DNA of 32,612 nt from the NCBI GenBank assembly GCA_020631395.1, contig JAHDHI010000057.1, positions 1 through 32,612 of the forward strand. The letters are read 5' to 3'. Below are positions 1-9,094 of this stretch, piece by piece; position 1 is the stretch's first letter; each line of letters starts with the position of its first letter. The translations under genes and the position numbers were made by a program. The stretch comes from Bizionia sp. (lineage in GTDB: Bacteria > Bacteroidota > Bacteroidia > Flavobacteriales > Flavobacteriaceae). The notes below the pieces were generated by a model. That model was not told the DNA's origin. It was given only the letters and a program-made list of their open reading frames with translations, and searched no databases.

Positions 1-112
1 TATAGTTTTTGTTTTTAACAAAGATAATACATATCTAACTTAGAACTTAGCCTAACACTTTATAATATGGCATATGAATTATTAGCATGAAAAATTAATT
101 TCTAGCCTGTAC

Positions 113-223
113 ATGGTAATGAAAAAAGCTCCAAAAAATACGGAAGAACTGACAAACATTCTTATCTCCCATCTAAACAACGATAAGGGCTTGAAAATAA
201 ATATGAATAAAAAACTATTGTAA
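113..223 (+). CDS. possible micro-ORF, doubtful
   Basis: A 36-codon open frame runs from an ATG at 113 (second ATG at 119) to a TAA at 221, just before the perfect dyad at 240-285. The peptide is Lys/Asn-rich with no motif I recognise, no signal peptide and no clear ribosome binding site. It could be a chance frame in AT-rich DNA or the leftover end of a decayed gene: the frame is open upstream only to a TAG at 83. I list it mainly because nothing else explains this stretch. Confidence 0.12.
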   Translation: MVMKKAPKNTEELTNILISHLNNDKGLKINMNKKLL

Positions 224-239
224 AATCTAAGATGTATAA

Positions 240-285
240 AATTGACAAGAGTGAATTTACGATAGGAAATTCACTCTTGTCAATT
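240..285. terminator. perfect 19-bp dyad, probable terminator
   Basis: Bases 240-258 are perfectly complementary to 267-285, with an 8-base loop (acgatagg). It lies about 80 bases beyond the ychF stop on the minus strand, where the stem is followed by TTTATAC, a poor U-tract. It could end ychF transcription or that of a gene left of the window. The stem is longer than most intrinsic terminators here. Confidence 0.5.
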
Positions 286-363
286 ATCTTTATATTACGG
301 CAAAAATGACTTATGTGTCTTTCTCAAAAACGATCATACACAAACAAGTAGCATCAAGAAGAA

Positions 364-1458
364 CTACACGTTGAATAGGAAATGCATTACATCTCCGTCT
401 TTAACGGTGTACCCCTTTCCTTCTACTCGCATTTTACCAGCTTCTTTCACTTTGGATTCACTCCCATACTGCACATAATCGTCATAACCAATAACTTCTG
501 CTCGGATGAATCCTTTTTCAAAATCGGTATGTATCACACCAGCTGCTTGCGGTGCTGTAGATCCTATGTTAATGGTCCAAGCACGCACTTCCTTTACACC
601 TGCTGTAAAATATGTTTGTTGATTTAACAATTTGTATGCGGAACGAATGAGCTTTGCAGATCCTGGTTCGTCCAAACCTATGTCAGCCAAAAACATTTGA
701 CGCTCTTCATAGTCGTCCAATTCGTTGATGTCTGCCTCAGTTCCTACTGCAAGCACCAAAACCTCTGCATTTTCATCTTTTACTGCTTCTCTAACTAGTT
801 TTACATAATCATTCCCTGAAACTGCAGCACCTTCATCTACATTGCAAACATACATTACTGGCTTGTCCGTTATCAATTGCGATGGTTTAACGATGTCATT
901 GTACTCATCTTCTGTAAACTCCAATGCACGAACGGATTTTCCTGCTTCCAAACCGTCTTTCAGCTTCAACAAGACAGCTTCCTCCTTCTGCGCTTCTTTA
1001 TTTCCCGTCTTTGCAGCTCGTTTTACCTTCTCCAATTTCTTCTCTACGGTATCCAAGTCTTTCAACTGCAACTCTATGTCAATGGTTTCCTTGTCTCTCA
1101 ACGGGTTTACATTGCCATCCACATGGACAATGTTGTCATTGTCAAAACAACGCAACACGTGCAAAATGGCATCGGTCTCACGAATATTTGCCAAAAATTG
1201 ATTTCCCAAACCCTCTCCTTTGCTAGCTCCCTTCACCAAACCTGCAATGTCTACAATCTCTACCGTTGCTGGCAATACACGTTCAGGATTCACCAAGGAT
1301 TCCAATTTTTCAAGTCTCGGATCTGGCACGTTGACAACTCCAATGTTGGGCTCTATGGTACAAAATGGAAAATTCGCACTCTGAGCCTTGGCATTGGACA
1401 AACAATTAAACAAAGTTGATTTTCCTACATTTGGTAAGCCTACTATTCCTGCTTTCAT
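364..1458 (-). CDS. ychF: redox-regulated P-loop ATPase YchF
   Basis: A 364-residue member of the Obg-like YchF/OLA1 family, full length for the family. The G1 loop GLPNVGKST is at residues 7-15, the G3 motif DIAGL near 70, and NVDE replaces the usual NKxD at G4, the hallmark that makes YchF prefer ATP over GTP. The C-terminal TGS region ends in the conserved HFLFNV. YchF binds ribosomes and is linked to translation and stress control in the cytoplasm. The ATG at 1458 gives the standard start ([12 protein letters not shown]). It is transcribed alone, with a good Bacteroidota-type promoter at 1479-1509 and a dyad downstream at 240-285. Identification is secure; the physiological role is known only in general terms. 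Confidence 0.97.
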   Translation of the reverse strand: MKAGIVGLPNVGKSTLFNCLSNAKAQSANFPFCTIEPNIGVVNVPDPRLEKLESLVNPERVLPATVEIVDIAGLVKGASKGEGLGNQFLANIRETDAILHVLRCFDNDNIVHVDGNVNPLRDKETIDIELQLKDLDTVEKKLEKVKRAAKTGNKEAQKEEAVLLKLKDGLEAGKSVRALEFTEDEYNDIVKPSQLITDKPVMYVCNVDEGAAVSGNDYVKLVREAVKDENAEVLVLAVGTEADINELDDYEERQMFLADIGLDEPGSAKLIRSAYKLLNQQTYFTAGVKEVRAWTINIGSTAPQAAGVIHTDFEKGFIRAEVIGYDDYVQYGSESKVKEAGKMRVEGKGYTVKDGDVMHFLFNV

Positions 1459-1478
1459 ATTGTGATTTTATTGAAGCG

Positions 1479-1509
1479 CAAATATACTATTTCTTCTTAG
1501 GTTTTCTAA
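1479..1509 (-). promoter_or_regulatory. promoter of ychF
   Basis: On the minus strand TTAG at 1509-1506 is followed after 19 bases by TATATTTG (1486-1479). This fits the Bacteroidota housekeeping sigma consensus TTG-N19-TAnnTTTG except for one base in the -33 part. It predicts a leader of about 15 bases. Confidence 0.6.
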
Positions 1510-1663
1510 TAATAAAAAATGGTTTTTACAACTAATCGCCAACCATTCGTCAATTTATTTTCAATCCAACTGTTAAAAACAATTGTTAAAATTTATTTCT
1601 TCAAATGGTATTTTTTTAAATAATATTTATCAATTTTACTCGTCTAATCAAAAAACCAAAACA

Positions 1664-4369
1664 ATGAAAAAAATCAAAATTTTGTTATTATTCTTTTTGT
1701 GCTCTACATTCACCTTTGCACAACAATCCATCACGGGAACGGTTTCCGACTCCAATGGAGCTCCTTTGACAGGTGTCAACATTGTTGAGAAAGGAACTTC
1801 CAATGGAACAACATCGGACTTTGATGGGAATTATATGCTTAATGTCAATCAATCTGCTACGATAGTGTTTAGTTATGTGGGTTACGAAACCAAAGAAGTA
1901 GATGTCAACGGGCAAACAACTGTAAACGTCACTCTATCTGATGGAGAAGCTTTGGACGAAGTACTCTTGGTAGGATCCCGTAGTCCGAAGCGTACGTCTA
2001 CAGACACTGCAGTTCCTGTGGATGTTCTGGATGTTTCTTCCATAGCATCGTCTACAGGTAAAGTGGAAGTCAATGACATTTTACAATATGCAGCACCGTC
2101 ATTCAATGCCAGCAAACAATCTGGATCGGATGGAGCCGACCATATCGTACCTGCGTCTTTAAGAGGTTTGGGGCCAGATCAAACTCTCGTTTTAATTAAT
2201 GGAAAGAGAAGACACCAATCCTCTTTGGTGAATATATTCGGGACTCGTGGTCGTGGAAATTCTGGAACGGATTTAAATGCCATTCCCGCCTCTGCAATCA
2301 AAAGAATCGAAGTTTTAAGAGATGGTGCTTCCGCTCAATATGGATCGGATGCCATTGCCGGGGTAATAAACATCGTTCTAAAAGACAATACAGATGGTTT
2401 TACCGGAGGCATTACCTATGGAGCATACAGTACAGCCATTGGAGACGGATGGGCAGAAGAGACGGGAGAGACTTTGTACAACGTTGAAGGAGAGAATCGT
2501 TTGGATGGAAAAGACAAGAAATATGATGGTACGACGGTTAAAATCGATGCCAACTATGGTGCTACTCTAGGTAAAAATGGAGGTTTTATAAACTTCACCA
2601 CAGAGTTTTTGTCCAAAGACAAGACATTGAGACCTGGTTTTTCTTGGAGAAAGGGCTATGGTAGTGCTGCTGTAGATGGTTTCAACTTCATGGTCAATAC
2701 TTCTGTTCCTGTTGACGACAATACGGAAATCTACGCCTTTGGAGGTAGAAATTTCAGAGAAACCGATGCCAACGCTTTCTCTAGGAGTGCATATATAGAA
2801 GGAGATCCTGATAATTCAGACAATAGGACAGTATTAAGTTTATATCCAAATGGATTCACACCTAGAATAACATCCAACATCACCGATGCATCTGTTTCTG
2901 CAGGAGTGAGACATAAAATGAACAATGGTTGGAATGCGGATTTCAACAACACCTACGGAAAGAACAACTTCCACTATTACATAAAAAACTCAAACAATGC
3001 CTCTTTGCAAGATGCTTCTCCAACAGATTTCGATGCTGGAGGACACTTTCTCTCCCAAAATACCACTGGAGTGGATTTCAACAAGTATTTGGAAGATGTA
3101 GCTTCAGGTATGAACATCGCTTTCGGTTTGGAATACAGAACTGAGAGCTTCGGAATTTTTGCTGGAGAAGTAGCATCCTATGCCCTTTATGACGAGAATG
3201 GAATACCAATTACAAACCCGGCAATACAAACGGTTGCAACAGATTCCAATGGGCAAGAATTACCTGGTGGGTCACAAGGTTTTCCTGGATATAGTCCTGC
3301 AAACGAAGTAGACAGAAGCAGATCCAACTATGGTATTTATTTTGATACGGAACTCAATGTTTCCGAAGAGTTCATGTTGGCTGGTGCATTGCGTTTTGAA
3401 GAATATAGCGATTTCGGTAGCACTTTCAACTTCAAGTTGGCAAGTAGATATAAAATAAACAAAGCACTTTCCCTTAGAGGATCCATTTCCTCTGGATTTA
3501 GAGCTCCTTCATTGGCACAACTATACTACAATTTAACTTTCAACAACATTGTTGCTGGAGCATCTGTCCCTTCATTGTTGTCTGCAAACAACAGTACGGT
3601 AACCAAAGCCTTCGGTATTGGACAATTGACTGAAGAAAAAGCGATCAATGGAAGCATTGGTTTCACCTATAAAAAGGGAGGCTTCACAGCAACTATAGAT
3701 GCCTACTCCATCTCTGTAGACGATAGAATCATCTTGACGGACAACTTTACCGATCAAGCCATTCTTGGACCTCTAGGAGTTGAAGCTGCACAGTTTTTTG
3801 CAAACGGTGTAGACACCAAGACTTCTGGACTGGACATTGTATTGAACTATGAGATGCCTCTTGGTAGCGATGGTAAGTTGAGTGCCGCCTTGATAGGTAA
3901 CTTCAACAAACTGGAGATCAAAGACATAAAAAATGGAAGCCTCAATGAATTTACATTCTTCGGACCTTTTTCCCAAGCTTATTTGGAAGCCGCTGCTCCT
4001 GATCACAAATTTGGTTTGAATCTTGGGTATGCAACATCTAAGTTCAATGCTGGTTTGACGTTGACAAAATTCAGTGAAATAATATTACAAGATTTTCAAT
4101 GGGTAGATTCACCAGCAACCACTCAAGCTGAAGCAGATGCCTTGTTCCCTGTGGCAACGGACACATACGAATCTGTCATTACAGCAGACATAAACTTGGG
4201 TTACAGCTTCTCTGACAAGTTAAAGCTTACCATTGGATCTAACAACCTTTTTAATACTTACCCAACACCTCAATTTGACGGTTGGACGGATCAAGGTGGT
4301 TTGGCCGATTCTGTACAAATGGGATCTGATGGTAGATATGTATTTAGTAGAGTCAACCTTAGTTTCTAA
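1664..4369 (+). CDS. TonB-dependent receptor, siderophore/iron-complex type
   Basis: A 901-residue outer-membrane receptor. The ATG at 1664 is preferred over an upstream in-frame TTG at 1583 because it places a clean signal peptide (MKKIKILLLFFLCSTFTFAQ) at the N-terminus. A carboxypeptidase-regulatory-like domain follows (about residues 22-100, ending FSYVGYETKEV), then the plug (about 110-245, with RGLGPDQTLVLINGKRR and EVLRDGASAQYGSDAIAGVINIVLKD), then a beta-barrel to the C-terminal VNLSF. Substrate cannot be read from sequence; the plug resembles iron-complex receptors more than SusC. There is no SusD partner. A strong terminator follows at 4395-4424, so the lipoprotein downstream is probably transcribed separately. 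No clear promoter motif is visible in 1459-1663. Confidence 0.9.
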   Translation: MKKIKILLLFFLCSTFTFAQQSITGTVSDSNGAPLTGVNIVEKGTSNGTTSDFDGNYMLNVNQSATIVFSYVGYETKEVDVNGQTTVNVTLSDGEALDEVLLVGSRSPKRTSTDTAVPVDVLDVSSIASSTGKVEVNDILQYAAPSFNASKQSGSDGADHIVPASLRGLGPDQTLVLINGKRRHQSSLVNIFGTRGRGNSGTDLNAIPASAIKRIEVLRDGASAQYGSDAIAGVINIVLKDNTDGFTGGITYGAYSTAIGDGWAEETGETLYNVEGENRLDGKDKKYDGTTVKIDANYGATLGKNGGFINFTTEFLSKDKTLRPGFSWRKGYGSAAVDGFNFMVNTSVPVDDNTEIYAFGGRNFRETDANAFSRSAYIEGDPDNSDNRTVLSLYPNGFTPRITSNITDASVSAGVRHKMNNGWNADFNNTYGKNNFHYYIKNSNNASLQDASPTDFDAGGHFLSQNTTGVDFNKYLEDVASGMNIAFGLEYRTESFGIFAGEVASYALYDENGIPITNPAIQTVATDSNGQELPGGSQGFPGYSPANEVDRSRSNYGIYFDTELNVSEEFMLAGALRFEEYSDFGSTFNFKLASRYKINKALSLRGSISSGFRAPSLAQLYYNLTFNNIVAGASVPSLLSANNSTVTKAFGIGQLTEEKAINGSIGFTYKKGGFTATIDAYSISVDDRIILTDNFTDQAILGPLGVEAAQFFANGVDTKTSGLDIVLNYEMPLGSDGKLSAALIGNFNKLEIKDIKNGSLNEFTFFGPFSQAYLEAAAPDHKFGLNLGYATSKFNAGLTLTKFSEIILQDFQWVDSPATTQAEADALFPVATDTYESVITADINLGYSFSDKLKLTIGSNNLFNTYPTPQFDGWTDQGGLADSVQMGSDGRYVFSRVNLSF

Positions 4370-4394
4370 TACAGAGAAAATCATAATAAAATAG

Positions 4395-4424
4395 AAAAAG
4401 CAGAACCAAACGTTCTGCTTTTTT
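4395..4424 (+). terminator. intrinsic terminator of the TonB receptor gene
   Basis: The stem aaaaagcagaac (4395-4406) pairs with gttctgcttttt (4412-4423) around the loop caaac, with the U-run overlapping the stem end. The A-run on the other side means it could also act on the minus strand. Confidence 0.85.
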
Positions 4425-4615
4425 CGTATATGTAACTGAATATAAACTTTATACCCCTTAGTATCACAAAATACTGATTCGCTGTTTTTTTTAATATGAC
4501 CTAGGTGTTTTTGACTTTCAGTTGTTATAAAGTAGAAAGACAGTGTAATTATCTCCCTAACTGTAATCAGAATACGTTTTTAACTAAAAAAGTTTAATCA
4601 AAAAAAACATCACTT

Positions 4616-5728
4616 ATGAAAGCACTTCTATTATCTTGTTTAACACTATTGTTTTTAGTGTCTTGTTCAAAAAATGAAGAAACGACAATCCAGCCAGAAA
4701 GTTTTGCAGTTTCAGGGAAATTATTGGCTCCAAACAACGCAGATCCCATTTCCAATGGTAAAGTTGTTGTTAGCAAAGCCAACAGCACCATTAAAGAGAC
4801 GACTACGGATGCCCAAGGAAAATTCTCCTTGAATCTTCCCAAGGGAGACTACACAATCACACTTACCAAAGGCAAGTTCTCTACGCAAAGAGGAATCACA
4901 GTAACTGAAGAAAACGACACGACCAACTTCACTTTGGATATTCTACCAAAAATAGCGGTGGTGACGGGAAGCTATGACAACATTGAAAACGTGTTGTACA
5001 ACATAGGTTTGGTAAACCCAATAACACAAGACCCTTTGTTTGACATAGTCGAAGGCATAAACATAACCAAGACTTCCATGACTCACGATCACAATCGCGG
5101 AACCATCGAAAACAAATTTACAAATCCAAACTTGACTCCAAATGTCGATTTTGATTTTGGCGATTTAATAGCCTCACCTGAGCTTTTGGCCGAATATGAC
5201 ATCATATTCCTAAACTGCGGGCTGGACGAATCCAAAACAGAGCATAATGACAACTTGTTGGAATACGTTAACAACGGAGGAATTCTATATACCACAGACT
5301 GGGCCTTTAAATACCTAAATGCCATAACCAATGACAATACCGAGCATTTGGAATTCTACCAACCTGAGAAAAGTGGAGTTTCCCTAAGTACGGAAGCAAT
5401 GTTGTTGGACGAGGATATCGTGGAATGGCTATTCATAAATTATGGAATCTCCATAGACAACATCGTGGAAATCGAAGGATTCCTATCTCAATGGCAAGTT
5501 GTCAACTCTTCCAATCCAGACACAACACTATCTTGGTTGAATGGTCCAGTGGAATACAAAGATGAAAATGGAGATACCATTTCAGAAAACAAAGATCTAG
5601 CCTTTACCTTTCTAGTTGGAGATGGGGGCGTGTTCTATTCGTCATTCCATACACATGCCACCATAGAAGGTTTCACGGACTTGGATAGGATAATGGAATT
5701 CTTCGTATTTGAACTGGCCGATCTCTAA
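4616..5728 (+). CDS. lipoprotein with CarboxypepD-like and alpha/beta domains
   Basis: A 370-residue predicted lipoprotein. The signal peptide ends in the lipobox LVSC, giving Cys17 as the lipidated residue, followed by SKNEE, which could allow surface export as in other Bacteroidota lipoproteins. Residues 30-110 look like a carboxypeptidase-regulatory-like beta-sandwich (VSGKLLAP, TTDAQGKFSLNLPKGDYTIT). From about 112 to the end an alpha/beta fold is suggested by alternating strands such as KIAVVTGSYDN and YDIIFLNCGLDES, then YVNNGGILYTTDW and GGVFYSSFHTHA, resembling class-I amidotransferase/ThuA-like domains. Cys201 in NCG and His345/His347 sit where such folds keep functional residues, but I do not claim catalysis. 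It follows the TonB receptor by 246 bases, beyond a terminator, and has its own terminator at 5751-5779. Confidence 0.8.
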   Translation: MKALLLSCLTLLFLVSCSKNEETTIQPESFAVSGKLLAPNNADPISNGKVVVSKANSTIKETTTDAQGKFSLNLPKGDYTITLTKGKFSTQRGITVTEENDTTNFTLDILPKIAVVTGSYDNIENVLYNIGLVNPITQDPLFDIVEGINITKTSMTHDHNRGTIENKFTNPNLTPNVDFDFGDLIASPELLAEYDIIFLNCGLDESKTEHNDNLLEYVNNGGILYTTDWAFKYLNAITNDNTEHLEFYQPEKSGVSLSTEAMLLDEDIVEWLFINYGISIDNIVEIEGFLSQWQVVNSSNPDTTLSWLNGPVEYKDENGDTISENKDLAFTFLVGDGGVFYSSFHTHATIEGFTDLDRIMEFFVFELADL

Positions 5729-5750
5729 GACACAAATTACACTATAATAG

Positions 5751-5779
5751 AAAACTACCTGAAATCAGGTAGTTTTTTT
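5751..5779 (+). terminator. intrinsic terminator after the lipoprotein gene
   Basis: The stem actacctg pairs with caggtagt around the loop aaat (5762-5765), flanked by four A on the left and seven T on the right. This is a classic rho-independent terminator 23 bases past the stop. Confidence 0.88.
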
Positions 5780-5887
5780 CATTGTGGCCAATAATACTTC
5801 TTTTTATTTACCAGTATAAATACGCTTAACAAACTAATTGATCCCATATAACTTAGCACTATTATTAATCAATAAACCTAATATATT

Positions 5888-6220
5888 ATGGCTGGTAAAA
5901 ATTTCACCAACAAATCTAAAGACTACATGAATGTAACATTGTTGATACGTCAAGGTGACAACATTCAAAAACCTTCATTGGAACAAACATTTTCTTTAAA
6001 TGCAGGAGAAACCAAATTTGTGGAATATGGTAACGCGACAAACATTTACTTGAATGGATTGGTATTGGAGTACAAAGACCCCACGACCCAATCATTGACA
6101 AATGCAAGAGAAGAAGTCATAGCTACTGGTGTAGCTCCAACTTTCGACTGGGTATTGAACACACACAGCAACATTACCATAAACAGTGCCAACGGCTTGG
6201 ACATTTCAGCAAGTAACTAA
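5888..6220 (+). CDS. unrecognised 110-residue soluble protein
   Basis: A 110-residue protein starting at the ATG at 5888 (MAGKNFTNKSKDYMNVTLLI). It has no signal peptide, no lipobox and no membrane segment, so it is probably cytoplasmic. The alternating polar and hydrophobic pattern, with short stretches such as TLLIRQGD, FSLNAGETKFVEYG and IYLNGLVLEYKD, suggests an all-beta fold, followed by a Thr/Asn/Ser-rich tail. I do not recognise the family. It is flanked by strong terminators (5751-5779 and 6247-6281), so it is a single-gene transcript. The ATG-GCT start and few rare-looking codons would fit good expression, but that is only an impression. Confidence 0.75.
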   Translation: MAGKNFTNKSKDYMNVTLLIRQGDNIQKPSLEQTFSLNAGETKFVEYGNATNIYLNGLVLEYKDPTTQSLTNAREEVIATGVAPTFDWVLNTHSNITINSANGLDISASN

Positions 6221-6246
6221 GTTTAAAGCAGTCAATTTCAAAGATG

Positions 6247-6281
6247 AAAATGCCACTCGTTCATCATAATGTGGCATTTTT
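6247..6281 (+). terminator. intrinsic terminator of the 110-residue protein gene
   Basis: The stem aaaatgccac (6247-6256) pairs perfectly with gtggcatttt (6271-6280), followed by a T. The 14-base loop is larger than usual. Confidence 0.8.
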
Positions 6282-6293
6282 ACATTTGGCAAC

Positions 6294-6328
6294 AAAAAAA
6301 TCTCAAGTGGTTAGCTTGAGATTTTTTG
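6294..6328 (-). terminator. intrinsic terminator of the ferredoxin gene
   Basis: aaaaaatctcaag (6295-6307) pairs with cttgagatttttt (6315-6327) around the loop tggttag. It lies 22 bases past the ferredoxin stop and ends in a U-run on the minus strand. It is also symmetrical enough to back up the terminator at 6247-6281 on the plus strand. Confidence 0.85.
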
Positions 6329-6349
6329 TTGTCTATAAATATCTGTTGT

Positions 6350-6703
6350 TTATTCATCTGGGTGCATGAAACGTTGCTTGCCCAAGAGCACTTCCTCCGT
6401 TTCAACATTGTCATCATCAGGAACGCAACAATCCACAGGACAAACTGCTGCACATTGCGGCTCTTCATGGAATCCTTTGCATTCCGTACATTTATCAGGA
6501 ACGATGTAGTAAATTTCATCACTTACAGGCTCTTGAGCTTCCTCTGCGTCTACGGATTTTCCGTTGGGTAAAACAATATTTCCTTCTAAACTTGTTCCAT
6601 CCTTATAACGCCAATCATCTGCCCCTTCATATATTGCCGTGTTTGGACATTCTGGCTCGCAAGCTCCACAATTTATACATTCGTCTGTTATAATAATAGC
6701 CAT
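6350..6703 (-). CDS. 2[4Fe-4S] ferredoxin
   Basis: A 117-residue bacterial-type ferredoxin. The first cluster motif CxxCxxCxxxCP uses Cys9, 12, 15 and 19. The second uses Cys72, Cys75, Cys84 and Cys88 (C-x2-C-x8-C-x3-CP), the extended spacing seen in the long ferredoxins of the Alvin type. An acidic insert of about 50 residues separates the two, and the tail ends in KQRFMHPDE. The frame stays open 42 codons further upstream, but the ATG at 6703 gives the conserved [15 protein letters not shown] start and lies directly downstream of a strong promoter, so I choose it. It is a soluble electron carrier. Its divergent neighbour is an acyl-CoA reductase, which normally uses NADPH, so a direct redox link is only a guess. 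Confidence 0.95.
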   Translation of the reverse strand: MAIIITDECINCGACEPECPNTAIYEGADDWRYKDGTSLEGNIVLPNGKSVDAEEAQEPVSDEIYYIVPDKCTECKGFHEEPQCAAVCPVDCCVPDDDNVETEEVLLGKQRFMHPDE

Positions 6704-6727
6704 AGTAATTCTTATCTTTTGTTTGCT

Positions 6728-6735
6728 TAAATTTG
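6728..6735 (+). promoter_or_regulatory. -7 element for the acyl-CoA reductase gene
   Basis: TAAATTTG matches the Bacteroidota -7 box TAnnTTTG, about 45 bases before the ATG at 6780. No clear TTG box is seen at the right distance upstream. It overlaps the leader of the divergent ferredoxin transcript. Confidence 0.4.
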
Positions 6736-6741
6736 CAGTTG

Positions 6742-6773
6742 CAAAAATAACGACAAAACAAGTCTTACGCAAA
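6742..6773 (-). promoter_or_regulatory. promoter of the ferredoxin gene
   Basis: On the minus strand TTTG (6773-6770) is followed after 20 bases by TATTTTTG (6749-6742), a full match to the Bacteroidota consensus. It predicts a leader of about 30 bases and supports the start at 6703. Confidence 0.7.
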
Positions 6774-6779
6774 TACGAA

Positions 6780-7838
6780 ATGAATTTACAACAAAGAATT
6801 AACGCTTTTGTGAAATTAGGCTCTTTCATTGGTCAATTTTCTTCAAAAGAATTTAAGAAAAAAGATAATGTACCACATAATGACATGTTTTTTGACGGTT
6901 TCAAGCATCAACTAAAACTAGCAAATGAGAGCAATGGGTGGTTTACACCTAAAAACATTCAATTTGCATTGAAAGGTTGGTCTGAATCATTATGCCCTGA
7001 ACAATTGAACAAATGGCTTACCTCCTACGCCATGGATACGGTCACTCCTAGAAAAGTAGCCATCATCATGGCGGGAAACATTCCATTGGTAGGGTTTCAT
7101 GATTTTTTAAGCGTATTGATTTCTGGACACGAAGTATTGGTAAAACAATCGTCCAACGATAAACACCTCCTACCCTTCTTGGCCAAATATTTGGAGTATG
7201 TGGAACCAGGATTTAAAGGAACAATGAAATTCACTGAAGGCAAGATGGAAAATTTCGATGCCGTCATTGCCACTGGAAGCAACAATACCGCTAGGTATTT
7301 CGAATATTACTTTAAAGACAAACCTTCCATCATTCGTAAAAACAGAAATTCCGTTGCCATATTGACTGGAAATGAAAGCGAAGAAGACATGTTGAACCTT
7401 TCCGAAGACATCTTTAGATATTATGGATTGGGCTGTAGGAACGTCTCCAAACTATTCGTTCCAAAAAACTATGACTTCGATGCATTCTTCAAAGCAATGT
7501 ATCCTTGGAATGCCATCATAAACGAAGCCAAGTATGCCAACAATTACGACTACAACAAAGCAGTGTATCTAATGAGTGAATTCAACATGTTGGAAAATGG
7601 CTTTTTAATGATTAAAGAAGATAGTAGTCATGCTTCCCCCATTGCCACGGTATTTTATGAATATTACGACGATAGCACACTTTTAAAAGAAAAGGTGGAA
7701 AAAGAAGCAGACAACATTCAATGTGTTGTTTCCAAAAACTTTATGAAAAGAGAAATACAATTTGGCAACACGCAAAAGCCTGCATTGTGGGATTACGCAG
7801 ATAACAGGGATACTATTGAATTCCTGTTAAAAATATAG
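6780..7838 (+). CDS. acyl-CoA reductase, LuxC-like
   Basis: A 352-residue protein of the LuxC/acyl-CoA reductase family, related to aldehyde dehydrogenases. Such enzymes reduce fatty acyl-CoA or acyl-thioester to the aldehyde with NADPH through an acyl-cysteine. The likely nucleophile is Cys219 in [12 protein letters not shown], and [17 protein letters not shown] (near residues 92-108) is the nucleotide-binding part. The ATG at 6780 is chosen over a long upstream extension from 6639, which would run through the ferredoxin gene on the other strand and make no sense as protein. serC follows after 112 bases and serA after that, with no terminator between, so they may be cotranscribed. No luxAB, luxD or luxE genes are present, so luminescence is not implied. 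The true substrate is unknown. Confidence 0.88.
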   Translation: MNLQQRINAFVKLGSFIGQFSSKEFKKKDNVPHNDMFFDGFKHQLKLANESNGWFTPKNIQFALKGWSESLCPEQLNKWLTSYAMDTVTPRKVAIIMAGNIPLVGFHDFLSVLISGHEVLVKQSSNDKHLLPFLAKYLEYVEPGFKGTMKFTEGKMENFDAVIATGSNNTARYFEYYFKDKPSIIRKNRNSVAILTGNESEEDMLNLSEDIFRYYGLGCRNVSKLFVPKNYDFDAFFKAMYPWNAIINEAKYANNYDYNKAVYLMSEFNMLENGFLMIKEDSSHASPIATVFYEYYDDSTLLKEKVEKEADNIQCVVSKNFMKREIQFGNTQKPALWDYADNRDTIEFLLKI

Positions 7839-7950
7839 TTGATAAATTATCATTTTATTAGCAAAATTCATAACATAAATCGCCACCTTTGTAACTGCAT
7901 TTTTAAAATCGATATTTTTCGCACTTGCGGAAAGAAAAAACTAGTTTTCA

Positions 7951-9012
7951 ATGAAAATACACAACTTTAGCGCAGGACCTTGCGTATTACCAAGAGAAGT
8001 CATTTTAAAAGCCTCTGAAGCCCTTTTGGATTTTGACAATGGTTTATCATTAATCGAAATATCACACAGAAGCAAGGCTTTTGTGGACGTAATGGAAAAG
8101 GCAAGATCGTTGGCTTTGGAACTTTTAGGATTAGAAGGAAAGGGATACAAGGCTTTATTCTTACAAGGAGGAGCCAGCATGCAATTCTTGCAGGTCGCTT
8201 TGAACCTATTGGAAAAAAGAGCGGGTTACTTAAATACGGGTGCATGGAGTGACAAGGCGATCAAAGAAGCCAAATTGTTTGATGACATATATGAAGTAGG
8301 CTCTTCAAAAGATGCTGGGTACAACTACATCCCAAGGGGGTATGACATCCCTTCGGACTATGACTATTTTCACTGTACATCCAACAATACCATCTATGGA
8401 ACGCAAATAAGGCAGTTTCCAAAATGCGACATTCCAATGGTTTGTGACATGAGTAGTGACATCTTTTCCCGTTCATTGGATTTTTCTCAATTCGATTTGA
8501 TTTATGCCGGTGCACAGAAAAACATGGGACCAGCTGGAACCACTTTGGTCATAGTAAAAGAAGACATTCTTGGAAAGGTATCTCGCAAGATTCCATCTAT
8601 GATGGATTATAAGGTACACATTGGCAAGAGTAGCATGTTCAACACTCCTCCAGTCTTTGCCGTATATACTTCGATGTTAACCATGGAATGGCTAAAGAAC
8701 CTTGGAGGCATAAAAGCCATAGAGGAAGAAAATGAAAAGAAAGCGAGCTTAATGTACTCCGAAATTGATTTGAACCCGCTTTTTAAAGGCTATGCTGCAA
8801 AAGAAGACCGTTCCAAGATGAATGCCACATTTACACTTTTGAATGAAGACTTGAAAGAAACGTTTGATACAATGTGCAAAGAAGAAGGCATCAGCGGAAT
8901 CAACGGGCACAGAAGCGTTGGTGGCTACAGAGCATCCATGTACAATGCATTGTCATTGGATAGCGTAAAGGTGCTTGTGGAAGTTATGAGCGAATTGGAA
9001 AGCAAAGCTTAA
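7951..9012 (+). CDS. serC: phosphoserine aminotransferase
   Basis: A 353-residue class V aminotransferase, full length. SerC converts 3-phosphohydroxypyruvate plus glutamate to phosphoserine and, in many bacteria, also serves pyridoxal-phosphate synthesis. The N-terminus is the family signature HNFSAGPCVLP. The PLP-binding lysine is Lys190 in IYAGAQKNMGPAG. The phosphate-contacting HRS near residues 39-41 and the C-terminal GHRSVGGYRASMYNA are also present. The cytoplasmic enzyme is encoded 82 bases upstream of serA, so two successive steps of serine synthesis lie together. No serB is visible in the window. Confidence 0.96.
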   Translation: MKIHNFSAGPCVLPREVILKASEALLDFDNGLSLIEISHRSKAFVDVMEKARSLALELLGLEGKGYKALFLQGGASMQFLQVALNLLEKRAGYLNTGAWSDKAIKEAKLFDDIYEVGSSKDAGYNYIPRGYDIPSDYDYFHCTSNNTIYGTQIRQFPKCDIPMVCDMSSDIFSRSLDFSQFDLIYAGAQKNMGPAGTTLVIVKEDILGKVSRKIPSMMDYKVHIGKSSMFNTPPVFAVYTSMLTMEWLKNLGGIKAIEEENEKKASLMYSEIDLNPLFKGYAAKEDRSKMNATFTLLNEDLKETFDTMCKEEGISGINGHRSVGGYRASMYNALSLDSVKVLVEVMSELESKA

Positions 9013-9094
9013 TTGCATTCGTTCCTTTGGGACGACACAACTAAATATAAATTCAAGATCCCTTCTTCAGACGGGAATGAAAAACTAATTTTTG

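Larger units (their letters stand above)
1..363. other. gene-free stretch with one strong dyad
   Basis: No convincing gene is visible on either strand in these 363 bases downstream of ychF. They contain the doubtful micro-ORF at 113-223 and the perfect inverted repeat at 240-285. The rest is AT-rich sequence without recognisable structure. The left edge is cut by the window, so a gene could end just outside. Confidence 0.5.

Noticed and set aside
1571-1590. Palindrome aacaattgtt before the first TonB receptor gene
   Set aside because: A ten-base palindrome is expected by chance in DNA this AT-rich, and no known regulator site matches.
6639-6779. Upstream extension of the acyl-CoA reductase frame
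   Set aside because: It runs antisense through the ferredoxin gene; the family start is at 6780 and a -7 box lies between.
6780-7838. Luminescence system suggested by the LuxC-like reductase
   Set aside because: No luciferase, acyl-transferase or synthetase genes are present, and such reductases are common in non-luminous flavobacteria.
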